From Blattamonas nauphoetae (taxonomy: Eukaryota > Preaxostyla > Oxymonadida): 64,000 bases of DNA. The stretch's first letter is position 1. Every line of letters starts with the position of its first letter. Location: contig JARBJD010000206.1 of NCBI GenBank assembly GCA_033064195.1, positions 62,001-126,000 of the forward strand. The letters are read 5' to 3'. A program made the position numbers and the translations under genes. The notes below the pieces were generated by a model. That model was not told the origin of the DNA and searched no databases. It saw nothing but the letters and a program-made list of their open reading frames with translations. Shown piece by piece: positions 31,019 through 42,028 of this stretch.

Positions 31019-34000
31019 TCAGCTGTCATCGGAGTCGTCACTGCTCAACATCAGAGGATACGCTTCTTTCCCGGAAGTCCGTTTGTTTCGCGTGCTTCTG
31101 ACTGGAAGAGACTTTCTCTCAAAGAACTCACTGTCACTATTCTCTTCACTCCAATCGTCCCTTTCCTTCTTCCTCTTTTTCGAGGCTTGTTTGGGCTTGG
31201 CTGCCTTCTTCCGAGGTGTCTTTGTCTTCTTCTGTCCAAGTGCGTCCTCAATCTGCTTCACCAGAATCGCTGCCCCGCCCATTCCACTTTCCTCCTCGTC
31301 GACAAGCTCCTGCAGCTCGTCCACAATCACAATCAGTCTGTCGATTGTCATCCCTCCTTTCTCGTCCCCTCCTTTTCGTTGCAGCTCTGTTGTTGTTTGG
31401 ATACTCACTGGCAGCGAGACCTCCATTGATTGTCCAAATTTGTCTCGCTTCACTGCCACTTTCTTTTGGGTTCCGATCTCAGACACGTCCAAGTGAACAT
31501 CAACTTCATCGTCGAGCTTGATTCCGTAGTAGGTTCTCAGTGAGGATCGGAAGAGAAGCACAGCTCTGAAGAGGCAGAGCTGACAGAGTGAAACATGGAT
31601 CATTGGAGGTGATGATTTCCTCTGTGTTTTCTTTGTAACACCGATTTCAGGGGGTTGATCTTGTTCTATCTCATCGTCAACAAGCATTCCATGTTCTGTG
31701 GAGAGATCTTCCGACGGTTTGGGATCAGCATTTTGAGAGGCAGCGGTGTTGTCCAGGTCAGGCATCATCTTCATGATCATTCCGTTCAGAACCTGAAGTT
31801 CAGTCACAAGTTCTTCCTGCGACGAAATCGGAAGCCCAGCCATCACAGAACAGAGGAAGACCCCTCGTTGGAAGTGGAAGACTGCATCTGAGTGTGAGAC
31901 CGTGTCTTTGATGGCCTCGTAGTCCCTCCAGATCCAGCCTCCAATATCCGAAATAAGGGCAATTCCTGAATGAACGTCGGTGGCTGAGATGAGGAGTGCG
32001 TAGAGCTGTGAGATGAGTGGAAAAGAAAGCGAGGAGATGTTTGGTCCAGGGGGGAAGCGTGGTGATGATGCAGATCGGCGAGCTTGATAGATTGAGATCT
32101 GCTGCAGAAACCGAAAGCTATCGACGATTCCTTCCGCAATTGCTGAAACAGAGATCCATCCGGAAAGACTCCCTTTCTTGGGTTTTTGAGTAAATCCCAT
32201 TGCTAAAAGCGCGTCTTCAGCGATGTTGACGGCTTTGTTCGACGTTTTCTTCGGTTTTCCACCTGAACGTGCGAGTATGCTTGTCTGGAGGTGAGAGAAG
32301 GCCAAGTCTGCATTCCTCTGAACGGGATCGAGGAGGACACAGACGAGTGACGGGATGATTGTTGACGGATGGATAATGCCATCTTTCAACCCGACCCCGA
32401 TGACTTCCACGCTCGTCCGCCTCAACTCTTCAGATTGAAAGTCAATAGCTCCGTTTGTGATGGGTTTGAGAAATGTCTGCATCAGATGGGCACTCAAACT
32501 ACCCGTGCGTGCAGGTGGTGTCTGCTGTTGTGTCGGACGAGTCTTAACAGGGGCAGGCGTTGCTGGGGATGACGATTCACCAGACGACTGTGAAGAGTTG
32601 TCAGATGAATCCATGGCCAGTTTCGGTTTCTTTACACTTCTTGGTTTCACAACATTTCTCCGTGGCGAAAATGACGGTTCAGCTCGTTTGACTTTCTGAT
32701 TGGTGTTGCCAAGCCCACGGAACTGGACGTCCTTCTGCATGATGTGGAGTCTGGTTGATTTGAGGAGTCGTGCTCGTTCAGATTGGAAGATTGTGAGAAG
32801 GGCTCTCATTTGGGCGGCCTTGATCGCCACAGACACGGGCCTCCCTGGCAATCCGTTCAGCCAGAGTGACATCTGCTGAAGCCACGTCACAGAGACCTCT
32901 TCTTCAGTCTTCGGATGTGTTTTGACGCGCATCTGCTTGATGTACTCGTTGCGGAGTGGAACTTCCTCGTTCCATTCTTTTCGGACGAAGGGATAGAGGA
33001 GGAGCCAACGATTAGCGGAGAGAATGTTCCCTGTTGCTTCAATGGCCCGAGCTGCAATGTACTCGTTCCGAAATGTGGAGAAATAGACAACCATTTTGAA
33101 CACCCGAAATGTGATATTGGTTGGTGTCAGTTCCATGAGAGCAGCGAGTGACGATGTTTTGTCAACATGAGGTGATGCGCTTCCTCCCAAATTCACCGAG
33201 TCAAGCATGTCTTTGAGAGGTATTGTGGAGAAGTCAAAATGTTTGAAGAGGTACGAAATGATGAGGATCGACCGAACGAGAGTGGCAAGAGTGGTGGAAT
33301 GGGGAATTCGGGTGTTCTGTATGAAGGGAAATGGGAACGAATCGAAAGAGAACATTTGATGGAGCACGGAGTGTTTCTGCGATGTTGGATTGATGATGAG
33401 TTGGTAATGTTGGAGATTCTTCCCTTGATTCGTTGTGGTCGATGATGCGCTGGGCTTCAGCGTGTAACACAATTCGAAGTTCCGAGCATCTTGATCGACT
33501 GTCTCTTTGAAGGTGGCGTCCCGCAGATTTTGCGATAGTTGGAGGAACCTCAAATGCCGTATCAGAAGGTTGAAGAGTATCGATGAGTTATGGGTATGTT
33601 TGGAGATCAGGATGGAGAGAGTCTCGACTGTCGGCTCGAGGAGGACGTTCCATTTGAGAGTGACGAGGAGCTTGCAGAGACAGTTCTCGGCGACTTCAAG
33701 ATCATCAGGTGAGACATTTAGTGCAACATCTTCACTTGTCGTGTCGAGGCCGTTTCGAGTCTTATTTAGAATCAATTTAAGGATGTTGAGGATCTCTTTC
33801 AGAACAAAAGTCGAAGGATCCTGTGTGGGTGACACAGAACCATGCGAAGAGTCGGGGATATGGATGTATGTAAAGAGGAACGATGCATGTGGAACAAACA
33901 CAGTCGCATCATGCTGACAGAGGATCCCGATTGTTCGGAGAATGTCCAACGTGGAATGCGAGTGAACAACTGTGGCTCCGTCGTTGTCCTGTGAATCTTT

Positions 34001-37000
34001 GGTTGGAGTATTTCCTTGTTCTGGTACGGTTGAATTTGGTAGCTTTCTCACAAGTTCCGATGCAATTGCATCCAAGACCCCAACATTTCCGTCATTGGTT
34101 GACACATCCTGAGACGCAAACCCCATTTTGATAATTCTGTCAAACAGAGAGATGAACCAGTCCTCCCTTTGGAGTGATGAATCCTTCACTGACCTGACTG
34201 ACAGGATGAGCAAGTCAACGCGTGCTGAGAGAGGTGACACAGCTTCTGCCGGACTCGGAACTGCTGTTGTAACTTGATTGTCGGGTGGTCTGTTTCGATG
34301 GAATCCTCTGAACCACAGCTCACCCAACTCCCACGCTGAATCGTCTCTGATCCCAAAATCTCCATCGTCGGTTCTGAGGAGAATTGCCTTCAGCACTTTG
34401 ATGATGGGAACCTGTTGTTCGTTGATTTGATCTGGAAATGTCTGCGATGAGCGGAGGATGAAGAAAAAGAGGAGCTGGAGTGCTTTCTTTCGTACAGCGA
34501 GCGATGAATCATTCGTTCGATCAATCAAAATATGCAAGCACCAAAGTTGGTTCTGATCAAGTGTGGAGTTGTCCCGTTTTCCAATCACTTGTCCAGCGAC
34601 AGAGACCGCAGCCTCTCTCACTTTGGATGAGGTGTCTGAGATCGACTGCTGAATTATCGAGACCAGCGAAAGTGTGTCTTTTGAATGGGCTGTGATGATA
34701 TCAGAAGTGGGTGATGTCAGAAGGGCAGAGAGTTGGACAAGTGCCTGCGTCCGAACTCCAACTTGATCGTCTTTGGCAGCTTCGACAAGATGTGTGAAGA
34801 TGATTTGTGTCAAAGATGCGAGGAGAGAGAAAGAGAAAGAATGCTCCAAAATGGCCAAAAGATAAGGTTTGATCTGTGTAAGTCCAAAAGAGGCAGGAAA
34901 AGGAATAACACTATTCTGGTCCCCGTTTAATTGTGAGATCGAATCTTTGTCTGGGGCGTTCTTCACAAACGAGAAGGCTTCCTCTCCCTCTGGCGGTGGT
35001 AAAGCCTCCTGTTTAATAGCCATCGTATCATTGTCGTCGTTTTCGTCTGATAAGACCTGAGTGATGAGGGATGGCTGAATGAGGCTGAGAGTGTTCAACA
35101 GCGGCGACAAGAACGGCGGATGGATCAGAAGTGCTGTGTCATCCCTCTGGAGAACATGCTTCAGAAAAGCGTCGTCCATTTGATCGTCAGATCCCTGCTC
35201 GAAGGTTGAATGGCCCTCAATCAATTGAGACTGGCCCGTATCGTTCAGGCTGTGGAAGAGATCGAGCAAGGCGTCGAGTGATCGGATCAGATAAACCGAA
35301 CATTTCATCGATTTCGCTGTTTCCTTCCACCATCCGATTGAGAAAGCGACTGCATTGAATTGTCGAGAGAGGAGCGAGAGAATGTGAGCAGCATGATTGG
35401 AGCTAAACCCAGTGGCGTATGGAAGCGTCCGCCGGATAGATGGGATCAACGTCGAGAGAGGTTGCGAGAGTTTCTGTCTGTATGAACTGACCTGCTGCTT
35501 GCTTGTGATTTTGTGTGAATGGAGAAGTGAGTGATCTTCGACTTGTGATGAGAGACGAGAGAGAAGTGAAAGAATGAGTGAAACGATGACTGTTTCAGAG
35601 AGGTGTGGTTTTCGAGGCTGCAGCGGTCCAAGCGACTGAAGCGGCTGAGGATGATCCTGATTGATGGTTGCTGTTTCAGTATCGTGAGTTTCTGCAGTAG
35701 CTTTCTGTTTCTTCCCCCCTTTCTTTTTCGGTTTCTTTGCTTCTTTCTGTCCAGGGACGTCAACTAACGGTCCTCTGCCGTAGAGCGGGTGATTCTGCGA
35801 GGAGACCAAGACACAGCCGAGACAGACAACTTCATCACTCTCTTCCTTTTGCAGCGGTCCAATTCGATTGACTGCCTCTCCCGTCCAAACTGCAGGTGTC
35901 CCAAATCGCGAATGTTGAGAGCAGACTCTGTGGAGAGGAGATTGGCAAATGGAGCAGTTGAGAATTCGGCTGGTTGGAGAGGGGGTGAGTGGAGAGAGCA
36001 TTTGCATCGGTATTCTTTGTGACGGAATATTGATTGGTTGGCAACAGTTCGCGCAGATCGGTTGCGCGTGAGGGATTTGAGGCTTAGACTCAGGATTCGG
36101 AGGAGGAAGGTGAGAGAATGTGGAGAAGTCCACAGGACATGATTTCATCGAATGAGAATGTTCGATGATTTGGTTCAGAAGTGTCTCTTCTTTTTCAAGT
36201 CGTTCTGTTTCTTTCTGTTGGACATTGTCAAACAATCGCGGCTGGCACGATTTCGGAACTGACGTGAGAGAAGTAAGGTGGCCCAGGATCTCACCCAAAA
36301 TGCTGATTGTATGGGTGCGTCGCATAATAACACATTGGCTCACGTTTTGGGCACTGTGATGGTGTTGGTTCAATGATCGGGTGAGGATTTGGGCGAGGAC
36401 GAAGATGACAGCAGTCGCTCCAGGCCATTCAGGGTCAGTGAGAAGAGGAAGAAGGTGAGAGACCAGAGAGGAAAGCGACGCACACAATGCCTTGGTCAAC
36501 TGGGTAGACGTTGGTTGGCTTGTCTTTTGTGATTGCTTCGTTACTTTTCCTTGTAACTGTGGATTGTTGGCGATATCATCGTTTTGTTGGGGTGTGACTG
36601 ATGCTGTCGGTAACGAGACACCATCCATCGAACTCAGCCAATCTCTGAACAAGTTCGAAAGAGCTTTGAGCATGTCTTCGAGAGAGCAGCGCTTCATGAA
36701 GCGGGTTGTGGCAATCGTTGAATCAGATTTGGCCTTGTTCGTCTCACCCATCAATCCATCCTCTCCATCTGCTGAATCACGACCATGTGAACACTGGACA
36801 ATGCAAAGAAAGAGGTTGATGTGATGAGGAATGGAACTTGTGAGGGAGGACGTTGTGTCCTGTTGAACATCACGATTGTCGAACTCGGTGTCTTCTTTCG
36901 GAGCAATCTTGTAGGGTGCCTGATGTGACGTGAGTATCTCGTAAATATCATCCATCATTCCGCTCCGAAGACCTGGAAACGCTCCAAAGATGAATGTGAG

Positions 37001-37972
37001 GATCCGGATTGAGGTTTCGATCAAGTCGTTGACGATGTCGAGATTGATTTGAAAGAGCGGCATCAGCCAACCAACCATTTTCACTGCATCCAGCTCGCGG
37101 ATATATCGAACACTCACCATTTTTGAAAACATGCGAAGAGAGATAGATACAGACGTGGCCACGATCGCGAGTTGGTTCTGTGTTGGAATAGGGAACGTCA
37201 GGGACGAAACATCTTGTCGATCCTCCGGAATGGCGAGTTTGTTGGATTCTTCAATTTCATGTTTGATTGTATCTTCCCACATTTTCTTTTTGGATGGTGA
37301 GAGGAGAGGAAGGAAGACGTCGGTGAAGAGAAATCGGAAGAATTGGTAGATGTTATCAATAGTATCAATGCCGATGAGATCAACACTCACACTTTCGAAC
37401 GAAAGAAATTCCATCAAACAGAAGGCGGTTTCAGCGAAATCTTCTAAATCAGAAGCCCAGACTGCTTTTTTGCCGCGAGAATGACGTGACTTCGATTGGG
37501 GATGCATTGCTGCATCAATCAACGAGTGCCGAGCGACCGGATACATTGACTTCAAAGAATGGCTCAAAATTTTGATAATGAATTGGCATTCACGAGGTGA
37601 TATTTCAGACAGTTCGAAAAGAGATTGAGTTGACAAATGGGATGCTTCTTCTTTCATTTCGTCTTTATTCATTGAATTTACTCGCTGACGATCAACGGAT
37701 ACTCCTGTTCGAAACTTTTCGAGCGTTAGACGGAGACTTTGTGTAAGTATCGCCGCGATACGAAAACTTCCAAGGTCATCGATTTGTGTTGTGTCTGAAT
37801 AAGATTGGAGGCCAAGTGCGCTATAGAGAGAGTTAAGGACGGTTCTAAAAGTGGACTGTTGCATTGGAACTCCAGGCCTCAAGAATGAATACTGTAGCCT
37901 TTCAAGAAATAAACGATGGGCGATCGATTGGATGGTCCTTGATGCTGATGGCGATTTTGAATGCCAAAACAT
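31019..37972 (-). CDS. SCC2: SCC2/NIPBL-like cohesin loading factor with PHD finger
   Basis: An uninterrupted frame encodes 2317 residues. It is a HEAT-repeat protein with SCC2/NIPBL landmarks: SSKVREAAVSVAGQVIGKRD and the following VRKKALQLLFFF repeats, DDGDFGIRDDSAWELGELWF, and the Nipped-B C-terminal signature LRRTSVEVIGVGLKDGIIHP with ADLAFSHLQ. SCC2 loads cohesin onto chromatin and activates its ATPase. Near residues 640-720 is a zinc-binding cluster, CANC...CSIC...HRVC...CLGC, of C4HC3 PHD type, as found in plant SCC2 but not in animal NIPBL. The N-terminal SCC4/MAU2-binding region is short or absent. The C-terminus is basic, then acidic and Ser-rich (DSDDS). The start gives the longest frame; an upstream exon cannot be excluded, but only 126 bp remain before the divergent gene. 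Confidence 0.88.
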   Translation of the reverse strand: MFWHSKSPSASRTIQSIAHRLFLERLQYSFLRPGVPMQQSTFRTVLNSLYSALGLQSYSDTTQIDDLGSFRIAAILTQSLRLTLEKFRTGVSVDRQRVNSMNKDEMKEEASHLSTQSLFELSEISPRECQFIIKILSHSLKSMYPVARHSLIDAAMHPQSKSRHSRGKKAVWASDLEDFAETAFCLMEFLSFESVSVDLIGIDTIDNIYQFFRFLFTDVFLPLLSPSKKKMWEDTIKHEIEESNKLAIPEDRQDVSSLTFPIPTQNQLAIVATSVSISLRMFSKMVSVRYIRELDAVKMVGWLMPLFQINLDIVNDLIETSIRILTFIFGAFPGLRSGMMDDIYEILTSHQAPYKIAPKEDTEFDNRDVQQDTTSSLTSSIPHHINLFLCIVQCSHGRDSADGEDGLMGETNKAKSDSTIATTRFMKRCSLEDMLKALSNLFRDWLSSMDGVSLPTASVTPQQNDDIANNPQLQGKVTKQSQKTSQPTSTQLTKALCASLSSLVSHLLPLLTDPEWPGATAVIFVLAQILTRSLNQHHHSAQNVSQCVIMRRTHTISILGEILGHLTSLTSVPKSCQPRLFDNVQQKETERLEKEETLLNQIIEHSHSMKSCPVDFSTFSHLPPPNPESKPQIPHAQPICANCCQPINIPSQRIPMQMLSPLTPSPTSRILNCSICQSPLHRVCSQHSRFGTPAVWTGEAVNRIGPLQKEESDEVVCLGCVLVSSQNHPLYGRGPLVDVPGQKEAKKPKKKGGKKQKATAETHDTETATINQDHPQPLQSLGPLQPRKPHLSETVIVSLILSLLSRLSSQVEDHSLLHSHKITSKQQVSSYRQKLSQPLSTLIPSIRRTLPYATGFSSNHAAHILSLLSRQFNAVAFSIGWWKETAKSMKCSVYLIRSLDALLDLFHSLNDTGQSQLIEGHSTFEQGSDDQMDDAFLKHVLQRDDTALLIHPPFLSPLLNTLSLIQPSLITQVLSDENDDNDTMAIKQEALPPPEGEEAFSFVKNAPDKDSISQLNGDQNSVIPFPASFGLTQIKPYLLAILEHSFSFSLLASLTQIIFTHLVEAAKDDQVGVRTQALVQLSALLTSPTSDIITAHSKDTLSLVSIIQQSISDTSSKVREAAVSVAGQVIGKRDNSTLDQNQLWCLHILIDRTNDSSLAVRKKALQLLFFFILRSSQTFPDQINEQQVPIIKVLKAILLRTDDGDFGIRDDSAWELGELWFRGFHRNRPPDNQVTTAVPSPAEAVSPLSARVDLLILSVRSVKDSSLQREDWFISLFDRIIKMGFASQDVSTNDGNVGVLDAIASELVRKLPNSTVPEQGNTPTKDSQDNDGATVVHSHSTLDILRTIGILCQHDATVFVPHASFLFTYIHIPDSSHGSVSPTQDPSTFVLKEILNILKLILNKTRNGLDTTSEDVALNVSPDDLEVAENCLCKLLVTLKWNVLLEPTVETLSILISKHTHNSSILFNLLIRHLRFLQLSQNLRDATFKETVDQDARNFELCYTLKPSASSTTTNQGKNLQHYQLIINPTSQKHSVLHQMFSFDSFPFPFIQNTRIPHSTTLATLVRSILIISYLFKHFDFSTIPLKDMLDSVNLGGSASPHVDKTSSLAALMELTPTNITFRVFKMVVYFSTFRNEYIAARAIEATGNILSANRWLLLYPFVRKEWNEEVPLRNEYIKQMRVKTHPKTEEEVSVTWLQQMSLWLNGLPGRPVSVAIKAAQMRALLTIFQSERARLLKSTRLHIMQKDVQFRGLGNTNQKVKRAEPSFSPRRNVVKPRSVKKPKLAMDSSDNSSQSSGESSSPATPAPVKTRPTQQQTPPARTGSLSAHLMQTFLKPITNGAIDFQSEELRRTSVEVIGVGLKDGIIHPSTIIPSLVCVLLDPVQRNADLAFSHLQTSILARSGGKPKKTSNKAVNIAEDALLAMGFTQKPKKGSLSGWISVSAIAEGIVDSFRFLQQISIYQARRSASSPRFPPGPNISSLSFPLISQLYALLISATDVHSGIALISDIGGWIWRDYEAIKDTVSHSDAVFHFQRGVFLCSVMAGLPISSQEELVTELQVLNGMIMKMMPDLDNTAASQNADPKPSEDLSTEHGMLVDDEIEQDQPPEIGVTKKTQRKSSPPMIHVSLCQLCLFRAVLLFRSSLRTYYGIKLDDEVDVHLDVSEIGTQKKVAVKRDKFGQSMEVSLPVSIQTTTELQRKGGDEKGGMTIDRLIVIVDELQELVDEEESGMGGAAILVKQIEDALGQKKTKTPRKKAAKPKQASKKRKKERDDWSEENSDSEFFERKSLPVRSTRNKRTSGKEAYPLMLSSDDSDDS

Positions 37973-38098
37973 CAGATTTTCTTCAGATGACGATACATAA
38001 ATTGATAGTGATCACACTTCACCTCTCGTTGTGGATTGGAGCCATCAGGAATGCATTATGGGTGCGACTTTTATTTCAAGAATTTATCCATCAGTCAG
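37973..38098. promoter_or_regulatory. Divergent promoter (SCC2 / kinase-WD40)
   Basis: The 126 bp between the two divergent start codons are AT-rich and should contain both promoters. No defined element is recognised; the call rests on spacing and orientation. Confidence 0.4.
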
Positions 38099-40642
38099 AT
38101 GGAACCAACATCCAGCTTTGATGGGCAATGTTTGACTGTTTCTTCATTAAACGTCTCTATTCGCTCATTTTCCATCTCAATTAAAATCCATTCACCTCAT
38201 CTTTCATCCTTTTCTCAATCAGATGAAAAGTGCGACAAACTGGAACCAGGCCGATTCGGATCTGTCTTTAAAGTGAAACATAGGATCACAAATGAGTTTG
38301 CTGCCGTGAAGATTATTCCTATTGGAGATGAGTCAGATCTCGAGAAAAACGAAAGAAAATTCCAAAGATTACAGTCTCATCAACATGAGAATATTGTTAA
38401 ACTCATCGAATTCTTTGAAAAAGAACTTAAACATTATGTAATCCTTGAACTATGTTCATGTTCACTTGCCGATATCATGAAAGAAAGTCCCACCCAAACA
38501 CGGCTCAATCACGTTGTATGCTTCCGTCACATCAGTCTTTTCTTCCATGGTGCAGTCCATTCTATCTTTTCCTTGTTTTATTCTCCAATATTTCTGCTCT
38601 GCCTTGGTTCAACTTTCACAGACTGCCTCTCGGGTGATGCAAGACGTCCTGAACGGTCTCTCGTATCTGCATGGACGTGGCCAAGCTTTTGAAGATCTGA
38701 AGCCATCGAGAATTCTGATCTCAGTTGATGGAACAGCAAAACTGTGTTTGAAATACACTTCCTTCTCGTCATTCTTCCTTCTATTCTGAACTCCATCTGG
38801 TAGGTTTTTTTGGTCGAACTGTCCGATCAACAAAGATCGAAGATATTACAAAGTCAGAAATCAGCACAATCAAATATTGGCCACCGGAGCGATTTGCTGG
38901 CTCACAATTTCCCGAACCAACGATGACTGGGGATATGTGGGCGTTTGGAATGATCCTCTTGGAGATTGTGACGAAGCAACCATGGATAACGGGAACAGAT
39001 GGAAGAGAAGTTAGTGAATCTGTCCTTCGGTTTGATGTTCACTCTGTCCTCAAATCAGCCAACATCACGGGGGCTCTCGAAAGTATCATCCTCCAACTCT
39101 TGGCAAAGGTTTGTCAATCAACAACTTGCCTGATCTGTTCTCCAACCTTCAATTTAGAATCCTTCCGAACGAATCCTTTCGAGTGACCTTGCCAGTTCGG
39201 GACGCCTGAAAGGTGTGTTGGATGGTCCTCAAACGACCACCGAGAAAGAAGACAGTTCAGACGAACAGGACTCTTCAGAACTGGACACTTCAGACCACGA
39301 CTCTTTAGAACAGGACATTATCGAACAGCAGACTACAGAATCTGTGAATTTCATCGCACCGTTGATCTCTTTTGAGGACATTCAAACAGCACTTCAATGT
39401 CCACCAGCAAAGAAGGATTCGCCTCTGCCCAATCTGTCGCACCCTCTCTTTCTCCTCCTCCGACCTCCAGTGTTCATATACCGAACTTCAGGGGAGATTA
39501 TTCAACTCCAGTTTTGGGGAACAAGCCTTTTCATTCTCACAGCAACATCTTTGCACTGGATAGTGTTCGGTCCACCAGATGAACCGCTAGCGAAGAATTC
39601 GATCCCAAATGTGTCCCCGAACAATAGGGTCAAGGCTAGACTCTCTCCAATCGTATATGACCCACACATTCTGTTTCGATACAAAAGAGGTGATGGGATA
39701 GTCAGAATGGAGTATTTTGAACTAAAACCACATCCACGTTCAGAGAATATTTCTCCCACAAAATACATCATGTTGGGAACGAAGAAAGGCAATATTCTAA
39801 TTCTGGAGATAGTTAGAGCCAGGCATCAGGAGCTTGTTGACGCCTCACAGATACAAACAGTGAGCCTGCACTCCGGGCCAATCACCAGCCTTATAGCATT
39901 TCCAATGGACTTCAAGGACGAGGACGACACGTCGAGTGGAGTTGCTCTGGTGAGCTCGTCGGAAGATGGGACGATTGGAGTGATTCTCTGTCGGAACCAG
40001 CCCAACACTCCGCCATTCCTCACTTTCAGTTATCGTCCTCCTTTCAAAATGGAGAAAGAACAGCCGACGTGCTTAGCTGTGCACCCCTTCGCTCCTCGCA
40101 CATTTGTTGTTGGAACCTCCTGCGGACACGTGTTCTCGCTTCAGGTGGGAATTCGAGGAGAGGAAGTGTTTCTCCATTCGGTCTGCTTTTCACTTTTTTC
40201 ATGTGTCCTCATCTCTGTTCAGTTTACACAGATTGGAGACGTCGGAGACGCGACAGAGTCCATCACATCAATCCTCTCCTCACCCAACTTGTTTGATTCT
40301 GATTTTCTGATTCCAGCGTCTTCTGTCCCTCTCGTCTTGTCCACCTCTCGTCACACTTTCGTTCTAAATTTTATTGACTTGCAACCAGACGCCACTCTTC
40401 CGCAATTAGTTCCGTTTCCCCACAGTTTCGACCCTCTCTCGTTTGTCTCTGTTCCGCTCGGATCTCCAAACTTGTTTGGATGGAACAGCAACAAAACAGT
40501 GGAACTTTGGAGCACTCGAGATCCAGCCCAGCCAGAGTTCATTTATCGCGAAGAATACCCTCATCCCATACTGACTTTCCACCGACGACTGAAGATGATG
40601 GGATTCTGTCCCGACGAAAAGACTGTGGAGATCAGAACGTGA
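38099..40642 (+). CDS. Degenerate protein kinase fused to WD40-like propeller
   Basis: Six exons: 38099-38129, 38223-38515, 38622-38745, 38804-39108, 39158-40144 and 40223-40642; 719 residues. The kinase-fold domain (about 11-260) keeps GRFGSVF and the ATP lysine (FAAVK, Lys40), but HRDLKPxN reads FEDLKPSR at 131-138 and DFG reads FFG at 151-153, so the metal-binding Asp and Asn are lost. PPE and GDMWAFG follow. An acidic Ser-rich linker (about 265-310) leads to a C-terminal half with WD40-like units such as LVSSSEDGTIGVI, FVVGTSCGHVFSL and TVELWSTRDP. The intron at 40145-40222 is 78 nt, in frame and stop-free, and would add a false hydrophobic stretch if kept. It is likely a pseudokinase acting as a scaffold; the partner is unknown. 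Confidence 0.78.
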
Positions 40643-40935
40643 ACCGTCGCTCTTTTTCATACTGATGATGTCTTTGTAAGCATCGTTCTCGCTAGAATAA
40701 CTTGTATTTTCACTTTAATCTTTCCATTTCATTCGTTGCGCAACAATACAATTCAACTTTTTCGACATTGCCATTCTCGGGCCTTTGACACCGACCCACG
40801 AGACTTATCTATAGAATGTGAACGACTCGGCCTATCCCATGTAATGTTTCCATCGATACACTCACAATTCTGTAGTGCTTCAAATTCAGGATGTTCCTAG
40901 AAATTCAATTCAAAATTCATCGTGAAATGTTCCTG

Positions 40936-41879
40936 TTAGGATAAAGAGGGAAATCCAAGAGTCGCTGCGATTTCCTGTGTCGGTATGAGCTGAAACTTGT
41001 GAGAAGACAAGAGAAGCATACACAGACAGCTCCTGGTCCCGTAGCTGTCATCCAACCGTTATGGGGGCTTGCACTCAGAGTGAAGACGGGTTTCTGTGTG
41101 TAGGCCTGTCTTGTTTCCTTTGCATCGAGAGTGATTCTTGTTGGATCACTCTGAGAGACAGCAAACTCCCAGATGGTGACAAATCCACTTTCATTTGACG
41201 ATGCAACAATCGCATTTTGTCTTTCCTGCGAAAAGGGAGGGAGGAATAGTCGATTGAAGCAGGGAGAGACGCAGAAGGATGAGACGGCTGTCCCATCTGT
41301 ATTGGAGACCAGCTGGATCTGCGTGAGGGGGATAGCATTTGGGGTGCTTGTGGGTGGGGTGATGGAGGAGATGAACGAGGAGAGGGGAAGAAGGTAGATC
41401 TTCCCAAGCTTTGTTCCGATCAGAAACACACCTGTCGACTTGGTCGGAGTGTTTGGTTTGGTGGGGAGAGAATAAGGAAGGAAGAGAATGCTGGAAATGT
41501 CTCCCTCAGACTGAGGAAGGCAGAACCCTGCTCGCGGGAGCATAGTCGGATATGTTTGGTCCGAGTTGACGATTGATTGAAGTTGATTGTTTGTGCAGAA
41601 AGATGCTTCGAAATCGCACAAATAGAACGAGTTGTTTACAGCATAGGCAATTGTGGATTTGGACAGAGGAGAGAAGCCTTGTGGTTGTTGTCCGTCGAAG
41701 TAATTGACCCAGACGAGGCTTTCTATGGGTCCTTGCTCAGGCGCAAAGCATCCCATCAAGGTTTGTGTCTGAAAGTCCCAAATGCAAGAAATACCATCGC
41801 TTTGTCCAGTTGCAACGAGAGTGGGGAGGAGGGGTGATGAGGAAAGGGAGGTGACAGCTGGGGTCTGTTCAGCGGCCAT
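40936..41879 (-). CDS. WD40-repeat protein
   Basis: Exon 1 is 41022-41879 and exon 2 is 40936-40974, joined over a 47-nt intron (GTATGC...ACACAG), giving 298 residues. Repeats have the WD40 look: LVATGQSDGISCIWDFQTQT, then YAVNNSFYLCDFEA, FLIGTKLGKIYLLPL, and ASSNESGFVTIWEFAVS. The last exon supplies the closing strand (EIAATLGFPS). This is one seven-bladed propeller and little else, so probably an adaptor. I do not recognise the exact family. The ATG at 41879 is chosen because a longer frame to 41981 adds a basic leader with no family support. It converges with the kinase-WD40 gene across about 290 bp in which I see no gene. Confidence 0.7.
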
Positions 41880-42028
41880 GGATTTACTTGATTGGCGTTT
41901 TTTGGACTTTATTCGAGGATAAACGAGACATGGAAGATTGGCCAATAGAATTCCCCCCAGGACATCAACACGGTAGATCAAAACAGCGTTTGTCTTATAT
42001 CCGAAACATCCTACCCCAATTATTGGTG

